The translations under genes and the position numbers were made by a program. From positions 18,268 to 82,267 of the forward strand of contig NZ_LZJW01000141.1 of NCBI RefSeq assembly GCF_001667885.1: DNA of 64,000 nucleotides. The letters are read 5' to 3'. Shown piece after piece: positions 8,418-17,354 of this stretch. Positions within the stretch are counted from its first letter, which is position 1, and the number at the start of each line of letters is the position of its first letter. The notes beneath the pieces were generated by a model, which saw nothing but the letters and a program-made list of their open reading frames with translations, was not told the DNA's origin and did not search any database. Source of the stretch: Mycobacterium scrofulaceum (lineage in GTDB: Bacteria; Actinomycetota; Actinomycetes; Mycobacteriales; Mycobacteriaceae).

Positions 8418-10280
8418 GTGCCGCGCAGTCTGGACTTGGTCGTCACCTCCGTCGCCACGCAGCTGATGGAGGCGACCGCGGCCACGGCCAACCTGGTCAG
8501 CGAGAAGGTGCTCGCGCAGCTGGTCGAGCAGTTCGACGTGGACGCCAGCTTCTTGCGGCATCTCGACCCGCACACCCGAGCGTCGACGCTGGTCGCCGAG
8601 TGGCCGCCGCGAACCGACGCCTCCGACCCGGATCCGACGGCCTTCGCCCAGCTCGACATCGCGGAGTCGGTGCTCGCGCAGTGCAAGGAGGGGCGCAAGC
8701 CGGTGGTGATCCGGCCGGCCCAATCCAAACGCTTTTTCCGCCGCCCGATGGGCGGGGGCAAAGTGGCCGCCTCACCGTCGGTGGCCGCCGCCCCGCTGGT
8801 CTCGGGCGAGACAACCACCGGCCTGCTCGGCTTCGTCAAATTCGGCGCCCGCAAGTGGGAGCAAGAGGAAATCAACACGCTCGAGGCCGTCGCCGCGCTG
8901 TTCGCGCAGCTGCAAGCCCGCATCGCCGCCGAAGACAAGCTCCGCTATCTCGCCGAGCACGACGATCTGACCGGGCTGTTCAACCGTCGCGCCCTGGTCG
9001 CGCACCTGACCGAACGGCTGATGACCGGGCGGCCCGGACCCGTCGCGGTCCTCTATCTCGACCTCGACCGGCTCAAGCCGATCAACGACTACCTCGGTCA
9101 CACCGCGGGTGACTGGTTCATCAGGGTCTTCGCGCAGCGCATCAAAATCTGCGCTCCCAGCTGCACGATCGCCCGGCTGGGCGGGGACGAGTTCGTCGTC
9201 GTGCCCGACCAGCCGATGTCGGACGAGGACGCGGAGTCGTTCGCCCGCAGGCTCTCGGTCATGCTGTGCGAGCGCCTGGCCATCGGCGGCCACGTGATCA
9301 GCCGCACCGTCAGCATCGGGCTGGCGGTCGGGTTTCCGGGACGGGACAACTGCACCGACCTGCTCCGCCGCGCCGACGAAGCCGTGCTGACGGCCAAGCG
9401 CGGCGGCGGCAACCAGATCGCGGTGTCCACCGATGACATGTCGCTCAAGCGCGCGTTCCGCAACGACATCGAGCTGCACCTGCAGGGCGACATCGGCAGC
9501 GAAGCGCTGCTGCTGCACTACCTCCCGGAGGTTGACCTGTCGACCGGCGCCATCGTCGGCGCCGAGGCGCTGGTGCGCTGGCGCCACCCAATCTGGGGGT
9601 TGCTGCTGCCGGATTCGTTCATCGGAATCGCCGAATCGACCAACCTGGCGATGGAATTGGGCCGCTGGGTGATGCGCACCGCCTGCGCCGACTTCAGTCG
9701 CTGGCAGGCGAACGGGGTCGGCCGGGGGACCGTCATGCGAATCAACGTGTCGCCGCTGCAGCTCATCACCCGGGGGTTCGTGCGCGATGTCGCCAACACC
9801 ATCGACGAGTTCGGCCTCGACGCCGCCTCGGTGTGTCTGGAGATCACCGAGCGTGCCGTGGTGCACGACATCGACACCACGCGAAAGACGTTGGCGGAGC
9901 TCAAGGAAATCGGCGTCCAGCTGGCCATTGACGACTTCGGTACCGGCTACGCGGTGTTGTCGCATCTCAAATCCCTGCCCGTCGACATGCTCAAGATCGA
10001 CACCGGGTTCGTGCGGGACTTGGGTAACAACGCCGGGGATCTGGCGATCGTGCGCGCCATCATCGGGCTGGCCGAGGCGTTCGGCCTGGACGTGGTGGCC
10101 GAGGGAGTCGAAACACCCGTCGCGGCAATGACTTTGATTCAGCACGGGTGTCGTCGGGCGCAGGGTTTCCTGTTATCGCGCCCCGTTCCCGCGGATGCGA
10201 TGGAGGCTCTGCTGTCCGCGCGCTGGCTGGCGTTGCCGTTTTTGACCGGCCGCAAGGCGCTGCCGACGGGCGCCGTCTAG
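8418..10280 (+). CDS. GAF-GGDEF-EAL cyclic di-GMP synthase/phosphodiesterase
   Basis: Cytoplasmic protein of 620 residues with a GAF-like sensor (about 20-165), a GGDEF domain (about 175-335) and an EAL domain (about 350-605). It resembles Rv1354c in order and length. The synthase signature GGDEF is intact at 255-259. The inhibitory RxxD site that usually sits five residues before it is absent (APSC instead). The EAL domain keeps EALVRW (383-388), NVSP, LEITE, DDFGTG (505-510), KID, EGVET and QGF, so both activities look possible. GTG 8418 follows GGAGGAG closely. A hairpin lies downstream. Its place inside the polysaccharide block suggests local control by c-di-GMP. Confidence 0.9.
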   Translation: MPRSLDLVVTSVATQLMEATAATANLVSEKVLAQLVEQFDVDASFLRHLDPHTRASTLVAEWPPRTDASDPDPTAFAQLDIAESVLAQCKEGRKPVVIRPAQSKRFFRRPMGGGKVAASPSVAAAPLVSGETTTGLLGFVKFGARKWEQEEINTLEAVAALFAQLQARIAAEDKLRYLAEHDDLTGLFNRRALVAHLTERLMTGRPGPVAVLYLDLDRLKPINDYLGHTAGDWFIRVFAQRIKICAPSCTIARLGGDEFVVVPDQPMSDEDAESFARRLSVMLCERLAIGGHVISRTVSIGLAVGFPGRDNCTDLLRRADEAVLTAKRGGGNQIAVSTDDMSLKRAFRNDIELHLQGDIGSEALLLHYLPEVDLSTGAIVGAEALVRWRHPIWGLLLPDSFIGIAESTNLAMELGRWVMRTACADFSRWQANGVGRGTVMRINVSPLQLITRGFVRDVANTIDEFGLDAASVCLEITERAVVHDIDTTRKTLAELKEIGVQLAIDDFGTGYAVLSHLKSLPVDMLKIDTGFVRDLGNNAGDLAIVRAIIGLAEAFGLDVVAEGVETPVAAMTLIQHGCRRAQGFLLSRPVPADAMEALLSARWLALPFLTGRKALPTGAV

Positions 10281-10284
10281 CGTC

Positions 10285-10303
10285 GCGCCGGCGAAGCCGG
10301 TGC
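10285..10303. terminator. Hairpin between convergent genes
   Basis: GCGCCGGC, loop GAA, GCCGGTGC forms an 8-bp stem with one G-T pair. It lies in the 33-base gap between the c-di-GMP gene and the FkbM gene. There is no T-run, which is common for mycobacterial terminators. Confidence 0.45.
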
Positions 10304-10313
10304 GGCCTACCGC

Positions 10314-11108
10314 TCACCCTTCCTGCGGGATGAAGACGAAGTTGTTGACATAGACCCCGCGAGGCGCCCAGTCGTTCTCCCGGTCGCCGGCGTTGGACGG
10401 GTCCTGGTGCTCGCCCGGGTCGAAATCGTCGATCGGCCGCCGAACGCCATCGAGGTCGAAATACCCGGAGTAGCCGAACTGGCGTAACAACTCAGTGATC
10501 TCGGCAACCGCGTTGGGGTAATGGCGTTGCTCGGCTTCCACCATGATCGCGGGCCGGTCACGCGCGAGTGTGCCTGTGGCGCCGCGCAATACGGCGAGTT
10601 CGTGGCCCTCGACGTCGATTTTGATCATGCCGATGTCTTGCAGCTTTAAGTCGTCGAGCCGCTTGATGGGGACGTCGATGCTGCGAATCCCGCCGTTGTC
10701 GACGTCGCTCAAGACATTGGTGGTGTCGATCGTGCTGCGGCCCGGCTCGGATTCGACGACTCTCATCGTGCCGACGCCGGCAGTGTCAGACAGCGCGATC
10801 GCCTCCACCCGCACGGGAACGCCGGCGGCGCCGAACATCGCGGCCAGATCGCGAGCTTGCGCCGGCCGGGGTTCGAACGCGATCACCGACCGCGACGACG
10901 CCAGCATGGCGATCGTGAATTGCCCGACGTCGGCGCCGATGTCCAGCGAGATCCGGTTCGGGTCGCACAACGAAACCGCCAACTGGATGTCCGCCCGGCT
11001 TTCCCCAAGGCGTTGCAGGATGCGGTATTTCCGGCGCCAGAAGAAACGTGGCGCCAGTGCCCTCACCGCCGGCGAAAGCCGACGTGCGGCCGATCGAACC
11101 AAAGGCAT
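10314..11108 (-). CDS. FkbM-family SAM-dependent methyltransferase
   Basis: Methyltransferase of 264 residues. The FkbM fold is shown by SLDIGADVGQFT at about residues 54-65 (SAM-binding motif I), an acidic end of strand 2 in VIAFEPRP, and the family mark IKIDVEGHE near residue 170. FkbM enzymes often O-methylate sugars on surface glycans. A sugar of the nearby polysaccharide is a plausible substrate, though this is inferred from context. ATG 11108 has a CAGGAGA ribosome-binding site 8 bases upstream. The gene is convergent with the c-di-GMP gene and divergent from the second DUF4832 lipoprotein gene. Confidence 0.85.
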   Translation of the reverse strand: MPLVRSAARRLSPAVRALAPRFFWRRKYRILQRLGESRADIQLAVSLCDPNRISLDIGADVGQFTIAMLASSRSVIAFEPRPAQARDLAAMFGAAGVPVRVEAIALSDTAGVGTMRVVESEPGRSTIDTTNVLSDVDNGGIRSIDVPIKRLDDLKLQDIGMIKIDVEGHELAVLRGATGTLARDRPAIMVEAEQRHYPNAVAEITELLRQFGYSGYFDLDGVRRPIDDFDPGEHQDPSNAGDRENDWAPRGVYVNNFVFIPQEG

Positions 11109-11387
11109 CGTGCGGTCTCCTGAGCGATTCCCGGAGGGATCAGCCTAGTGGATCGCGCGACCGATATGAGTGGCCATGCCGGGCGGTGCCCGGAGGCAAC
11201 CCGCCGGCGCCGGCCGCCACTCAACAACGGCCGGGATATGCGCCGAAGATGTGCATGATTGACCGATGATGTGGGGCAGCGTTGCATCGTTGCCGATTTC
11301 ATGTGGTGCGCTTCGGGTGGAGGGCGCCAGCGACCGGAGAGGTGTCAGTCCTTGAAGCTGATGGAGGGCCCACGTTCGGTGTGCGGA

Positions 11388-13103
11388 ATGACGACCTCGC
11401 CGACGTCCGTGTTCGCCAACGCGGCGCGGACATTGAGGAAGACCGCGCTGTTCGTCGCCGTCTGCGCGACGCTCTTGCTGAGCGGGTGTGGTGGTCGCGG
11501 AATCCCCGAGATCGTGACCGCGATAATCAGTCCCGCGATACCGCTGGCCGTCCAGGACGTACAGAATCCGCTCCGCGGCCAATACGAAGATCTCCTGATC
11601 CCGTTGTTCCCACAAGCCAATCCCGCCCAGCAGCGGTACCCGGCCTGGCCCGCGTCGGACGACGCCAGCCTGCGGGTCACTTGGCGGCAGCTGCAGCCCG
11701 CGGACCCCAGCACGCTGCCCCCCGACGCCTCCGACGACCAGAAATACGACTTCAGCGTGATCGATGACGCGCTGAACAAGTTGGCCGGCAGGAACATGCG
11801 GATGACCCTTCGCATCGTTGCCTACCACTCCTGTTGTGACACGGTGTTTCCGAACAACACGAACATCGCGATCCCAGAGTGGATGCGTTCGGCCGCCAAC
11901 GAGTACCCCGGGCCGGAACGGGTTTGGTGGACGCCCGGGGTGACGCAGGTGGTCCCGAAGTGGAACGACCCCAGATACCTCGACGCTTTCGGGCAAATGC
12001 TCGCCGCGCTCGGGCGACGGTACGACGGCGACGAGCGGCTCAGCGTGTTCGAGTTCTCCGGCTACGGGGATTGGAGCGAGAACCACATCGCGTATTTGCG
12101 CGACAAGCTGGGCGCTCCCGGTCCTTCGGCCGACGAAAGTATGTCGAAGCTGGGCTATTACAGCCAGTTCCGTGATCAGAGCATCACGATCGCGTCGATC
12201 CGGCAACTGGTGGCGGCGACGGTGAACGCGTTTCCGCGGACGCAGTTGATCACGACACTGCTGAATCCGGAGATCGTGCGCGAACTGCTATCGGATGAGG
12301 TCACGAAGAAATTGGCCGCACCGGTGGGGGTGCGGGCCGACTGCCTGGGCGTGATCGCGCCGTTGCCCGGGTGGGTCGAATTGGACGGCTCGCGGTATGT
12401 GCAGCAGAAGGATCCGGTCATCGCCCAACTGAAAGCCAGGCTGCTCACCGCACCGGTTATCACCGAATGGTGCCTGTTGCCGGACGGCACCTCGCCGCAG
12501 TCCTACTACCAGAAGGCCTTGCACGACGTCATCAAGTATCACGTCGCGATGACGTCGAGTTGCGACTTCGCGGACGCGGAATCGTCGACCCCGATGGACC
12601 CGTCGCTGTATCTGGTGTGGGCGCAAGCGAACGTCGCCGCCGGCTATCGGTACTCGGTCGAAGCGCGCCCGACCCCGCAACCGATACACGACGGTGTGGC
12701 GACGCTCGCCGTGACGTGGACCAACTACGGTTCGGCCGCCGCGATCGAGAAATGGGCCCCCCGCTATCAACTGGTGAATTTCTCGGGCGCCGTGGTCCGC
12801 ACGCTTCCGACGACGGTCAACCTGAAAAACCTGGTCCACACCGACGCCGGCGGCAACCCCGGCAACGAACCGGTCCCGGCGTCGTCTACCGAGTCCGTCA
12901 CGCTCGACCTCGCCGGGTTGGCGCCCGGAAATTACACGTTGCGGGCATCGGTGGAATGGCAGCAGCACAAGCCGGACCCATCGCACGTGGTGAACTACCC
13001 GCCCATGCAGCTGGCGCGCAACGGACGTGACGGTTCGGGCGGCTACCCACTGGCGACGGTCAACATATCGCGCGATGTGCTGACCGCCGGCCCCCGACCG
13101 TGA
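11388..13103 (+). CDS. DUF4874/DUF4832-type lipoprotein, copy 2
   Basis: Paralogue of the lipoprotein at 6524-8185, about 571 residues from ATG 11388. Basic residues (RTLRK), a hydrophobic stretch and the lipobox LLSGC predict a lipid-anchored exported protein. Body motifs repeat those of copy 1: NPLRGQYED, SLRVTWRQLQP, SVFEFSGYGDWSE and KLGYYSQFRDQ. The start is uncertain. ATG 11361 would add nine residues. TTG 11433 would give an N-terminus equal in length to copy 1, but it lacks a ribosome-binding site. The two copies enclose the c-di-GMP and FkbM genes, which points to a local duplication. Confidence 0.8.
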   Translation: MTTSPTSVFANAARTLRKTALFVAVCATLLLSGCGGRGIPEIVTAIISPAIPLAVQDVQNPLRGQYEDLLIPLFPQANPAQQRYPAWPASDDASLRVTWRQLQPADPSTLPPDASDDQKYDFSVIDDALNKLAGRNMRMTLRIVAYHSCCDTVFPNNTNIAIPEWMRSAANEYPGPERVWWTPGVTQVVPKWNDPRYLDAFGQMLAALGRRYDGDERLSVFEFSGYGDWSENHIAYLRDKLGAPGPSADESMSKLGYYSQFRDQSITIASIRQLVAATVNAFPRTQLITTLLNPEIVRELLSDEVTKKLAAPVGVRADCLGVIAPLPGWVELDGSRYVQQKDPVIAQLKARLLTAPVITEWCLLPDGTSPQSYYQKALHDVIKYHVAMTSSCDFADAESSTPMDPSLYLVWAQANVAAGYRYSVEARPTPQPIHDGVATLAVTWTNYGSAAAIEKWAPRYQLVNFSGAVVRTLPTTVNLKNLVHTDAGGNPGNEPVPASSTESVTLDLAGLAPGNYTLRASVEWQQHKPDPSHVVNYPPMQLARNGRDGSGGYPLATVNISRDVLTAGPRP

Positions 13104-13216
13104 AAGAGCGCCTAGACCGGTCACCGCCGGGGTTTTTGCGTGTCGGGACGGCCTTCCAAATCGCTTTTCGGGCAAATGCCGCATGACGATGCTTCAATAA
13201 TGTTCAATGTTTTTGC

Positions 13217-13239
13217 CCATCCGATAACAGACCGGATGG
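13217..13239. promoter_or_regulatory. Inverted repeat upstream of the Wzc-like gene
   Basis: CCATCCG (13217-13223) and CGGATGG (13233-13239) are a perfect 7-bp inverted repeat around 9 bases, 41 bases before the Wzc-like ATG. A TANNNT hexamer (TAATGT, 13198-13203) lies just upstream, so the repeat would sit at the start of the leader or act as an operator. The region is AT-rich compared with the genes. Confidence 0.4.
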
Positions 13240-13280
13240 ATGCTTTCGCGCCGTAGAGCTTTCAGAAAGGCCGTTGGTCG

Positions 13281-14732
13281 ATGGATTTCCGTACCTTTGT
13301 CCGGATTCTCGTCGCGCACTGGAAGCTGGCGGCGGCAGCGGTGCTGGCGTGTACGGTCGGCGCGGCGGCCATCACGGCGTTGCAGACCAAGCACTACCAG
13401 TCGTCCACCACGGTCCTGATCTCGTTCTCCGGCGCGACCGACCTCACCGAGCTGTACAACGGCACGCTCACGGCGCAGGAACGGCTGTCGTCCTACGCCC
13501 AGATCGCCGGCGGCCGGACGGTGGCCGACCGCGCGATCAAACAGCTTCAGCTACCGATCACCGCCGACGACCTGCTGACCCAAACCCAGGTGAAGTACAC
13601 CGCGAAGTCGCAGCTGTTCACCATCACCGTCAAAGACACCGAGCCGAGACGAGCGGCGGCGCTGGCGGGAGCGATGGCCGACCAATTCGCCGCGATCATC
13701 CCCACGCTGGGCTCAGTTTCGCGTCTGGACGCCCCCAACGCGGGCCCCCGACCCGAAACCACGGACGCGCCGACGCCGCCTGGGCAGCCCCGGGAAACCC
13801 CGGGCGTGCAAGAGCAGAACGGAAAGCCGTTGCCGGTGGCGCGGGCGCGGGTGGTAGAGCCGGCCCAGGTGCCCGATCACCCGGTGACCCCGGCGCCGGT
13901 ACGCAACATGGCGATGGGCCTGGTCGCCGGCCTGCTTCTCGGCATGGCCGTGGCGCTCACCCGCGAGGCGAGCGATCGCACCGTGCGGACCCGCGAAAAG
14001 CTGGAACAGCTGTCGGGCCTACCGACGCTCGGCGAGTTGCCGCGACGGCGGGGCGGCGCTCCGCGCTTCGGCACCGACGTCACGTTCGACGACGCCGTGC
14101 GGGACATGCGAACCCGGGTGCGCAGGGCGATCGGCCCCGACGGTCGCCGGATCCTGGTGGCGTCCCCGTTCGGCGGCGAGGGAACGACGACGACCGTCCT
14201 CAACCTGTCCCGCGCGTTCGCCGAAGTCGGTGACGACGTGCTGGTGATCGAGGGCGACACCCGCCGTCCGGTGATCGCCAGTTCGCTGAAGGTCGAATCG
14301 GGAGAGGGCTTGGCCAACGCGCTGGCGAACCCCGAGATCGCGGCCGAAGCCGTGAAACCGACACCCTTCCCGAGGCTGTTCGTCCTGGCGGCACGCGCGA
14401 CCCGCCGGGAGACCTTGCCCTGCTCCGCGTACCCGCCGGAAGTGCTCGACGGCTTGCTGGGCGAGTTGTCGTCACGATTCGACCGGATCGTGGTCGACGG
14501 ACCGCCGGTGCTGGCGACGGCCGACGCGGTCTTGCTCTCCGGCGCCGTTCAGGCAACGGTGCTGGTGGTCCGGGCGGGACGCACGACGACCGACGAACTG
14601 AAGGACGCGCTGGCGACTCTGCGCTCGGCCAACGCGGTGGTCGTGGGCACGGTGCTGACCGACGCGAGGCTGTCGCTACACCGCCGGGCCGCCGCCCAGG
14701 CCTACCGGACGAAGGCCAGTCCCTCGACGTGA
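13281..14732 (+). CDS. Wzz/Wzc-like polysaccharide co-polymerase with degenerate kinase domain
   Basis: Inner-membrane protein of 483 residues. A Wzz chain-length domain lies between two membrane segments (about 14-33 and 207-227). A cytoplasmic BY-kinase-like domain (about 265-470) follows. Such proteins set polymer length and export in Wzy-type pathways. The Walker A region reads SPFGGEGTTTT (295-305): the lysine expected in GEGKST-type loops is replaced by threonine. The A' motif is LVIEGDTRRP instead of the usual IDGD. The usual C-terminal tyrosine cluster is missing; only one tyrosine is near the end. It may bind rather than hydrolyse ATP. It overlaps the next gene by GTGA. Confidence 0.85.
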   Translation: MDFRTFVRILVAHWKLAAAAVLACTVGAAAITALQTKHYQSSTTVLISFSGATDLTELYNGTLTAQERLSSYAQIAGGRTVADRAIKQLQLPITADDLLTQTQVKYTAKSQLFTITVKDTEPRRAAALAGAMADQFAAIIPTLGSVSRLDAPNAGPRPETTDAPTPPGQPRETPGVQEQNGKPLPVARARVVEPAQVPDHPVTPAPVRNMAMGLVAGLLLGMAVALTREASDRTVRTREKLEQLSGLPTLGELPRRRGGAPRFGTDVTFDDAVRDMRTRVRRAIGPDGRRILVASPFGGEGTTTTVLNLSRAFAEVGDDVLVIEGDTRRPVIASSLKVESGEGLANALANPEIAAEAVKPTPFPRLFVLAARATRRETLPCSAYPPEVLDGLLGELSSRFDRIVVDGPPVLATADAVLLSGAVQATVLVVRAGRTTTDELKDALATLRSANAVVVGTVLTDARLSLHRRAAAQAYRTKASPST

Positions 14733-16204
14733 TCTACTACCTGCGCAGTCGGCATCGCCTGGCCATGAGCGCAGCTTCGCTGGCGCTGTTCCTGTTCGGA
14801 TGTTTCGTGTTCGGTGTGCTCTCGGTGCGACTCACCACCGAGGGCATCATGCTGATCGCCGCCACCTTCTGCCTGGTCGTCTACTGGGTGAGACCCGAGG
14901 CGATGGTATGGGTGGCGTTGGTGGGGGCGTTCGCGGCGCTTCCCCAAGGCCTGCACGTCGGCAAGGTCGTCGGCCCCGCGGTCATCTACCTGTACCTGCT
15001 GGCGGCGATCCTGGCGATCGGCTACCTGATCCCGATCGTGAAACCGAAGTTCTCCGATTTCTGGTTGCCGGCCCTGTTCCTGATCGTCCTCGTGATGTCG
15101 ACCGCGGCCGGATTCGAGAACGGGCATGACGCCACCATCGTGCTGCGCGAGTCACTGTCCATGCTCGAGATCATCGTGGGCTTCGTGCTGGCCATGTTGG
15201 TGGTGTACGGCGACTACATCAAGTGGTCGATCCGCGTCACCGCAGGCATCCTCTGGTTTTCCGCGGGCATGGCGGTCGTGAGTTCGCTGCATGCCATCCG
15301 GCTGGCAGGCAGGGCCGAAAGTTTGGGGGCGGTGACCGGCGCCGACCAGGCTGTCCGGATCATCCTGACCACCCAATCCCCGGCCACCGCGACGCTGAGC
15401 GCGCTCGTGGCCGCCGCCATCATCGGCTGCCTGAGACCCGCCACGCTGCTGACCCTCGGCCCACCCGCGCTGATCATTTCGCTGCTGTCGTTCTCCCGCA
15501 ACACGCTCATCGCGATGGGGGTGGCGGCAGGGGTGGCTCTGTTGATCAGCCTGAGCGTCCCAACCCTGCGCCGGACCGCCGTCGTTGTCGCGATCTTCGC
15601 GGCGGTGATCGCGGTGTCGGTGCCGGGACTGCTGTTCTTGCTGCACGGTTCGCAGGCCGGCGCGTGGCTCGCCGACCAGCTCACCGCATTCAACGAGCGG
15701 GTGCTCGGCGGCGTTTCGTCGAGCGCGCTCGCCGTGGACGAATCGGCGCTGGAGAGGGTGCGGGAGAACTCCCTGTTGAACCGCTCGATCGCTCAGGCGC
15801 CCGTCTTCGGCCATGGCCTGGGTTACGCGTATCAGCCGCCGAAAGGTGAAGACGAGTTCTCCGCGAAGTTCTATCCCGCCTACTCGCACAACTTCTATCT
15901 GTGGTGGCTGGCGAAAGCGGGTGCGGTCGGCATGACGGCGTTCGTCGTCTTCGCGCTGATCCCGTTGATCAAAGCGGTGCGCTGCCGGACCGCGGCGGCG
16001 AAAGTGAGCGTGGCGGTCAGCGCGGGCCTCCTCGCGATATCGGTCGTGTGGCCGTTGCCGGAGATGCCATCGGATGCCTTCGCGCTGGGCATCGCGCTAG
16101 GTGCGGCGATGGGGTTCGCCAACCAGCGCGACAGGCAGCGCGACGCCAACCCCCCGGTCAGCCCCGACGCTGCCGTGTTCGCGGCGCCATCCGGAGCCCG
16201 CTGA
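14729..16204 (+). CDS. O-antigen ligase/polymerase-like membrane protein (Wzy-type)
   Basis: Very hydrophobic protein of 491 residues with about a dozen predicted membrane segments and one larger outer loop (around residues 300-390, before SHNFYLWWLAKAG). This layout and the SHN-containing motif near the C-terminal third are typical of the O-antigen ligase/polymerase superfamily. Members join lipid-linked repeat units or ligate chains at the outer face of the membrane. GTG 14729 overlaps the stop of the Wzc-like gene, so the two are translated together. Ligase and polymerase cannot be told apart from sequence; a polymerase fits the Wzc and flippase partners. Confidence 0.8.
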   Translation: MIYYLRSRHRLAMSAASLALFLFGCFVFGVLSVRLTTEGIMLIAATFCLVVYWVRPEAMVWVALVGAFAALPQGLHVGKVVGPAVIYLYLLAAILAIGYLIPIVKPKFSDFWLPALFLIVLVMSTAAGFENGHDATIVLRESLSMLEIIVGFVLAMLVVYGDYIKWSIRVTAGILWFSAGMAVVSSLHAIRLAGRAESLGAVTGADQAVRIILTTQSPATATLSALVAAAIIGCLRPATLLTLGPPALIISLLSFSRNTLIAMGVAAGVALLISLSVPTLRRTAVVVAIFAAVIAVSVPGLLFLLHGSQAGAWLADQLTAFNERVLGGVSSSALAVDESALERVRENSLLNRSIAQAPVFGHGLGYAYQPPKGEDEFSAKFYPAYSHNFYLWWLAKAGAVGMTAFVVFALIPLIKAVRCRTAAAKVSVAVSAGLLAISVVWPLPEMPSDAFALGIALGAAMGFANQRDRQRDANPPVSPDAAVFAAPSGAR

Positions 16205-16272
16205 AGTGCGCACCTCGAGCAGCCGACCGGTGTACTTTGACGCCGTGGCCAATCACTTTGGGAGTTAGCCGA

Positions 16273-16344
16273 ATGCGCAATGTCCTTCTGTTCGACCACC
16301 CCCGCCACGCGCCGCTGTGCGCTTCCATTTCCGGGCTGCGATGA
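16273..16344 (+). CDS. Possible 23-codon leader ORF coupled to the glycosyltransferase
   Basis: ATG 16273 opens a 23-codon frame preceded by TGGGAG at about 10 bases. Its TGA overlaps the ATG of the following glycosyltransferase as ATGA. It fills much of the 136-base gap after the Wzy-like gene. The peptide MRNVLLFDHPRHAPLC... has no recognisable domain. It may serve translational coupling only, or be chance. Confidence 0.35.
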   Translation: MRNVLLFDHPRHAPLCASISGLR

Positions 16345-17354
16345 TCTCCGTCATTCATGTCGGGCCGGGCATTTACAGCTTTGGCGGGACGCAGACCGTG
16401 ATTCGAGTCATCCGTGACCACAAGATGGGCGCGGACGACATCCGCGTCCTGTCGACGTGGGAAGGGCGGCACCACGCGAAGAACTTCCTGCTGACCGCGC
16501 GCGCGGCGGCCGTGCTGGCCCGCGCACCGCGCACGACCATCGTGCACTTCCACATCTCAGACGGCGGGGCGTGGCTGCGCGAAGGACCGCTGATTCGACT
16601 GGCCAAGGCGCGGGGCTTGCGGATTGTCGCGACGCTGCAGGGCGCCGACGTCGCCCGCGAAGCCCTTCGGCACCGCCGCTATATCGGTGCCACGCTGCGC
16701 CGCGTTGACCACCTGATCGTGTTCTCGGAGGACGCGCGGGCCACTGTTGCCGAGCTGGCCCCCCGAGTACCGAGCACCATCTCGGTGAACCCGGCGCCGA
16801 TCGACTGGGACGCGCCAGGGGCCAGCACGACACCGCCGGTCGCCCTCTTCGCCGGGACGATCGGGCTGCGCAAGGGGGTCGACACGCTCGCCGCGGCGTG
16901 GCAGCTGCTGCTCGACGAGGGCATCGAAGGCCAGTGCCGGGTGGTCGGGCCCATCGACGACTACACGCCTCCGCGACTGGAGCGCTTCTCGGTGGAACCC
17001 GCGGTGCATCCGGACGCGATTCCCGAGTTGATCCGGTCCGCGCGGGTGGTGGTGCTGCCGTCGCGCGCCGAGGCGATGCCGCTGATCGTGACGGAGGCCC
17101 TCGCCGGCGCCCGCCCCGCCGTCGCGACACCCGTCTCCGGCACGCCGGGCATCGTTCCTGACCCGAAAATGCTTGTCCCCGTTGATGATCCACCCGCTTT
17201 GGCGGCGGCGATCGGTCGTTACCTCCGCGATCCGGAGCTGGCGGAGCGCGACGGGCTCAAGGGGCAGGCGCACATCGCGGCGACGCGCAGCCCGGAGGTG
17301 ATCGGCGCCGAGCTTCGCCGGATCTACGAGAGCCTCGGCGTTGGAGCAAGTTGA
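16341..17354 (+). CDS. GT4-type glycosyltransferase
   Basis: Retaining glycosyltransferase of 337 residues with a GT-B fold. The N-terminus VIHVGPGIYSFGGTQ matches the glycine-rich loop that opens many GT4 enzymes. The C-terminal half has FAGTIGLRKGVDTL and VVLPSRAEAMPLIVTEALAGARPAV, the donor-binding region with the E-x7-E pattern. No membrane segment is seen, so it should act at the cytoplasmic face on a lipid-linked sugar. ATG 16341 is coupled to an upstream mini-ORF. The 3' end overlaps the aldo/keto reductase start by 14 bases. Donor and acceptor sugars are unknown. Confidence 0.86.
   Translation: MISVIHVGPGIYSFGGTQTVIRVIRDHKMGADDIRVLSTWEGRHHAKNFLLTARAAAVLARAPRTTIVHFHISDGGAWLREGPLIRLAKARGLRIVATLQGADVAREALRHRRYIGATLRRVDHLIVFSEDARATVAELAPRVPSTISVNPAPIDWDAPGASTTPPVALFAGTIGLRKGVDTLAAAWQLLLDEGIEGQCRVVGPIDDYTPPRLERFSVEPAVHPDAIPELIRSARVVVLPSRAEAMPLIVTEALAGARPAVATPVSGTPGIVPDPKMLVPVDDPPALAAAIGRYLRDPELAERDGLKGQAHIAATRSPEVIGAELRRIYESLGVGAS

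Noticed and set aside
13111..13137. Terminator after the second DUF4832 lipoprotein gene (CCGG...CCGG then five T)
   Set aside because: The stem is only four base pairs; too weak to call.
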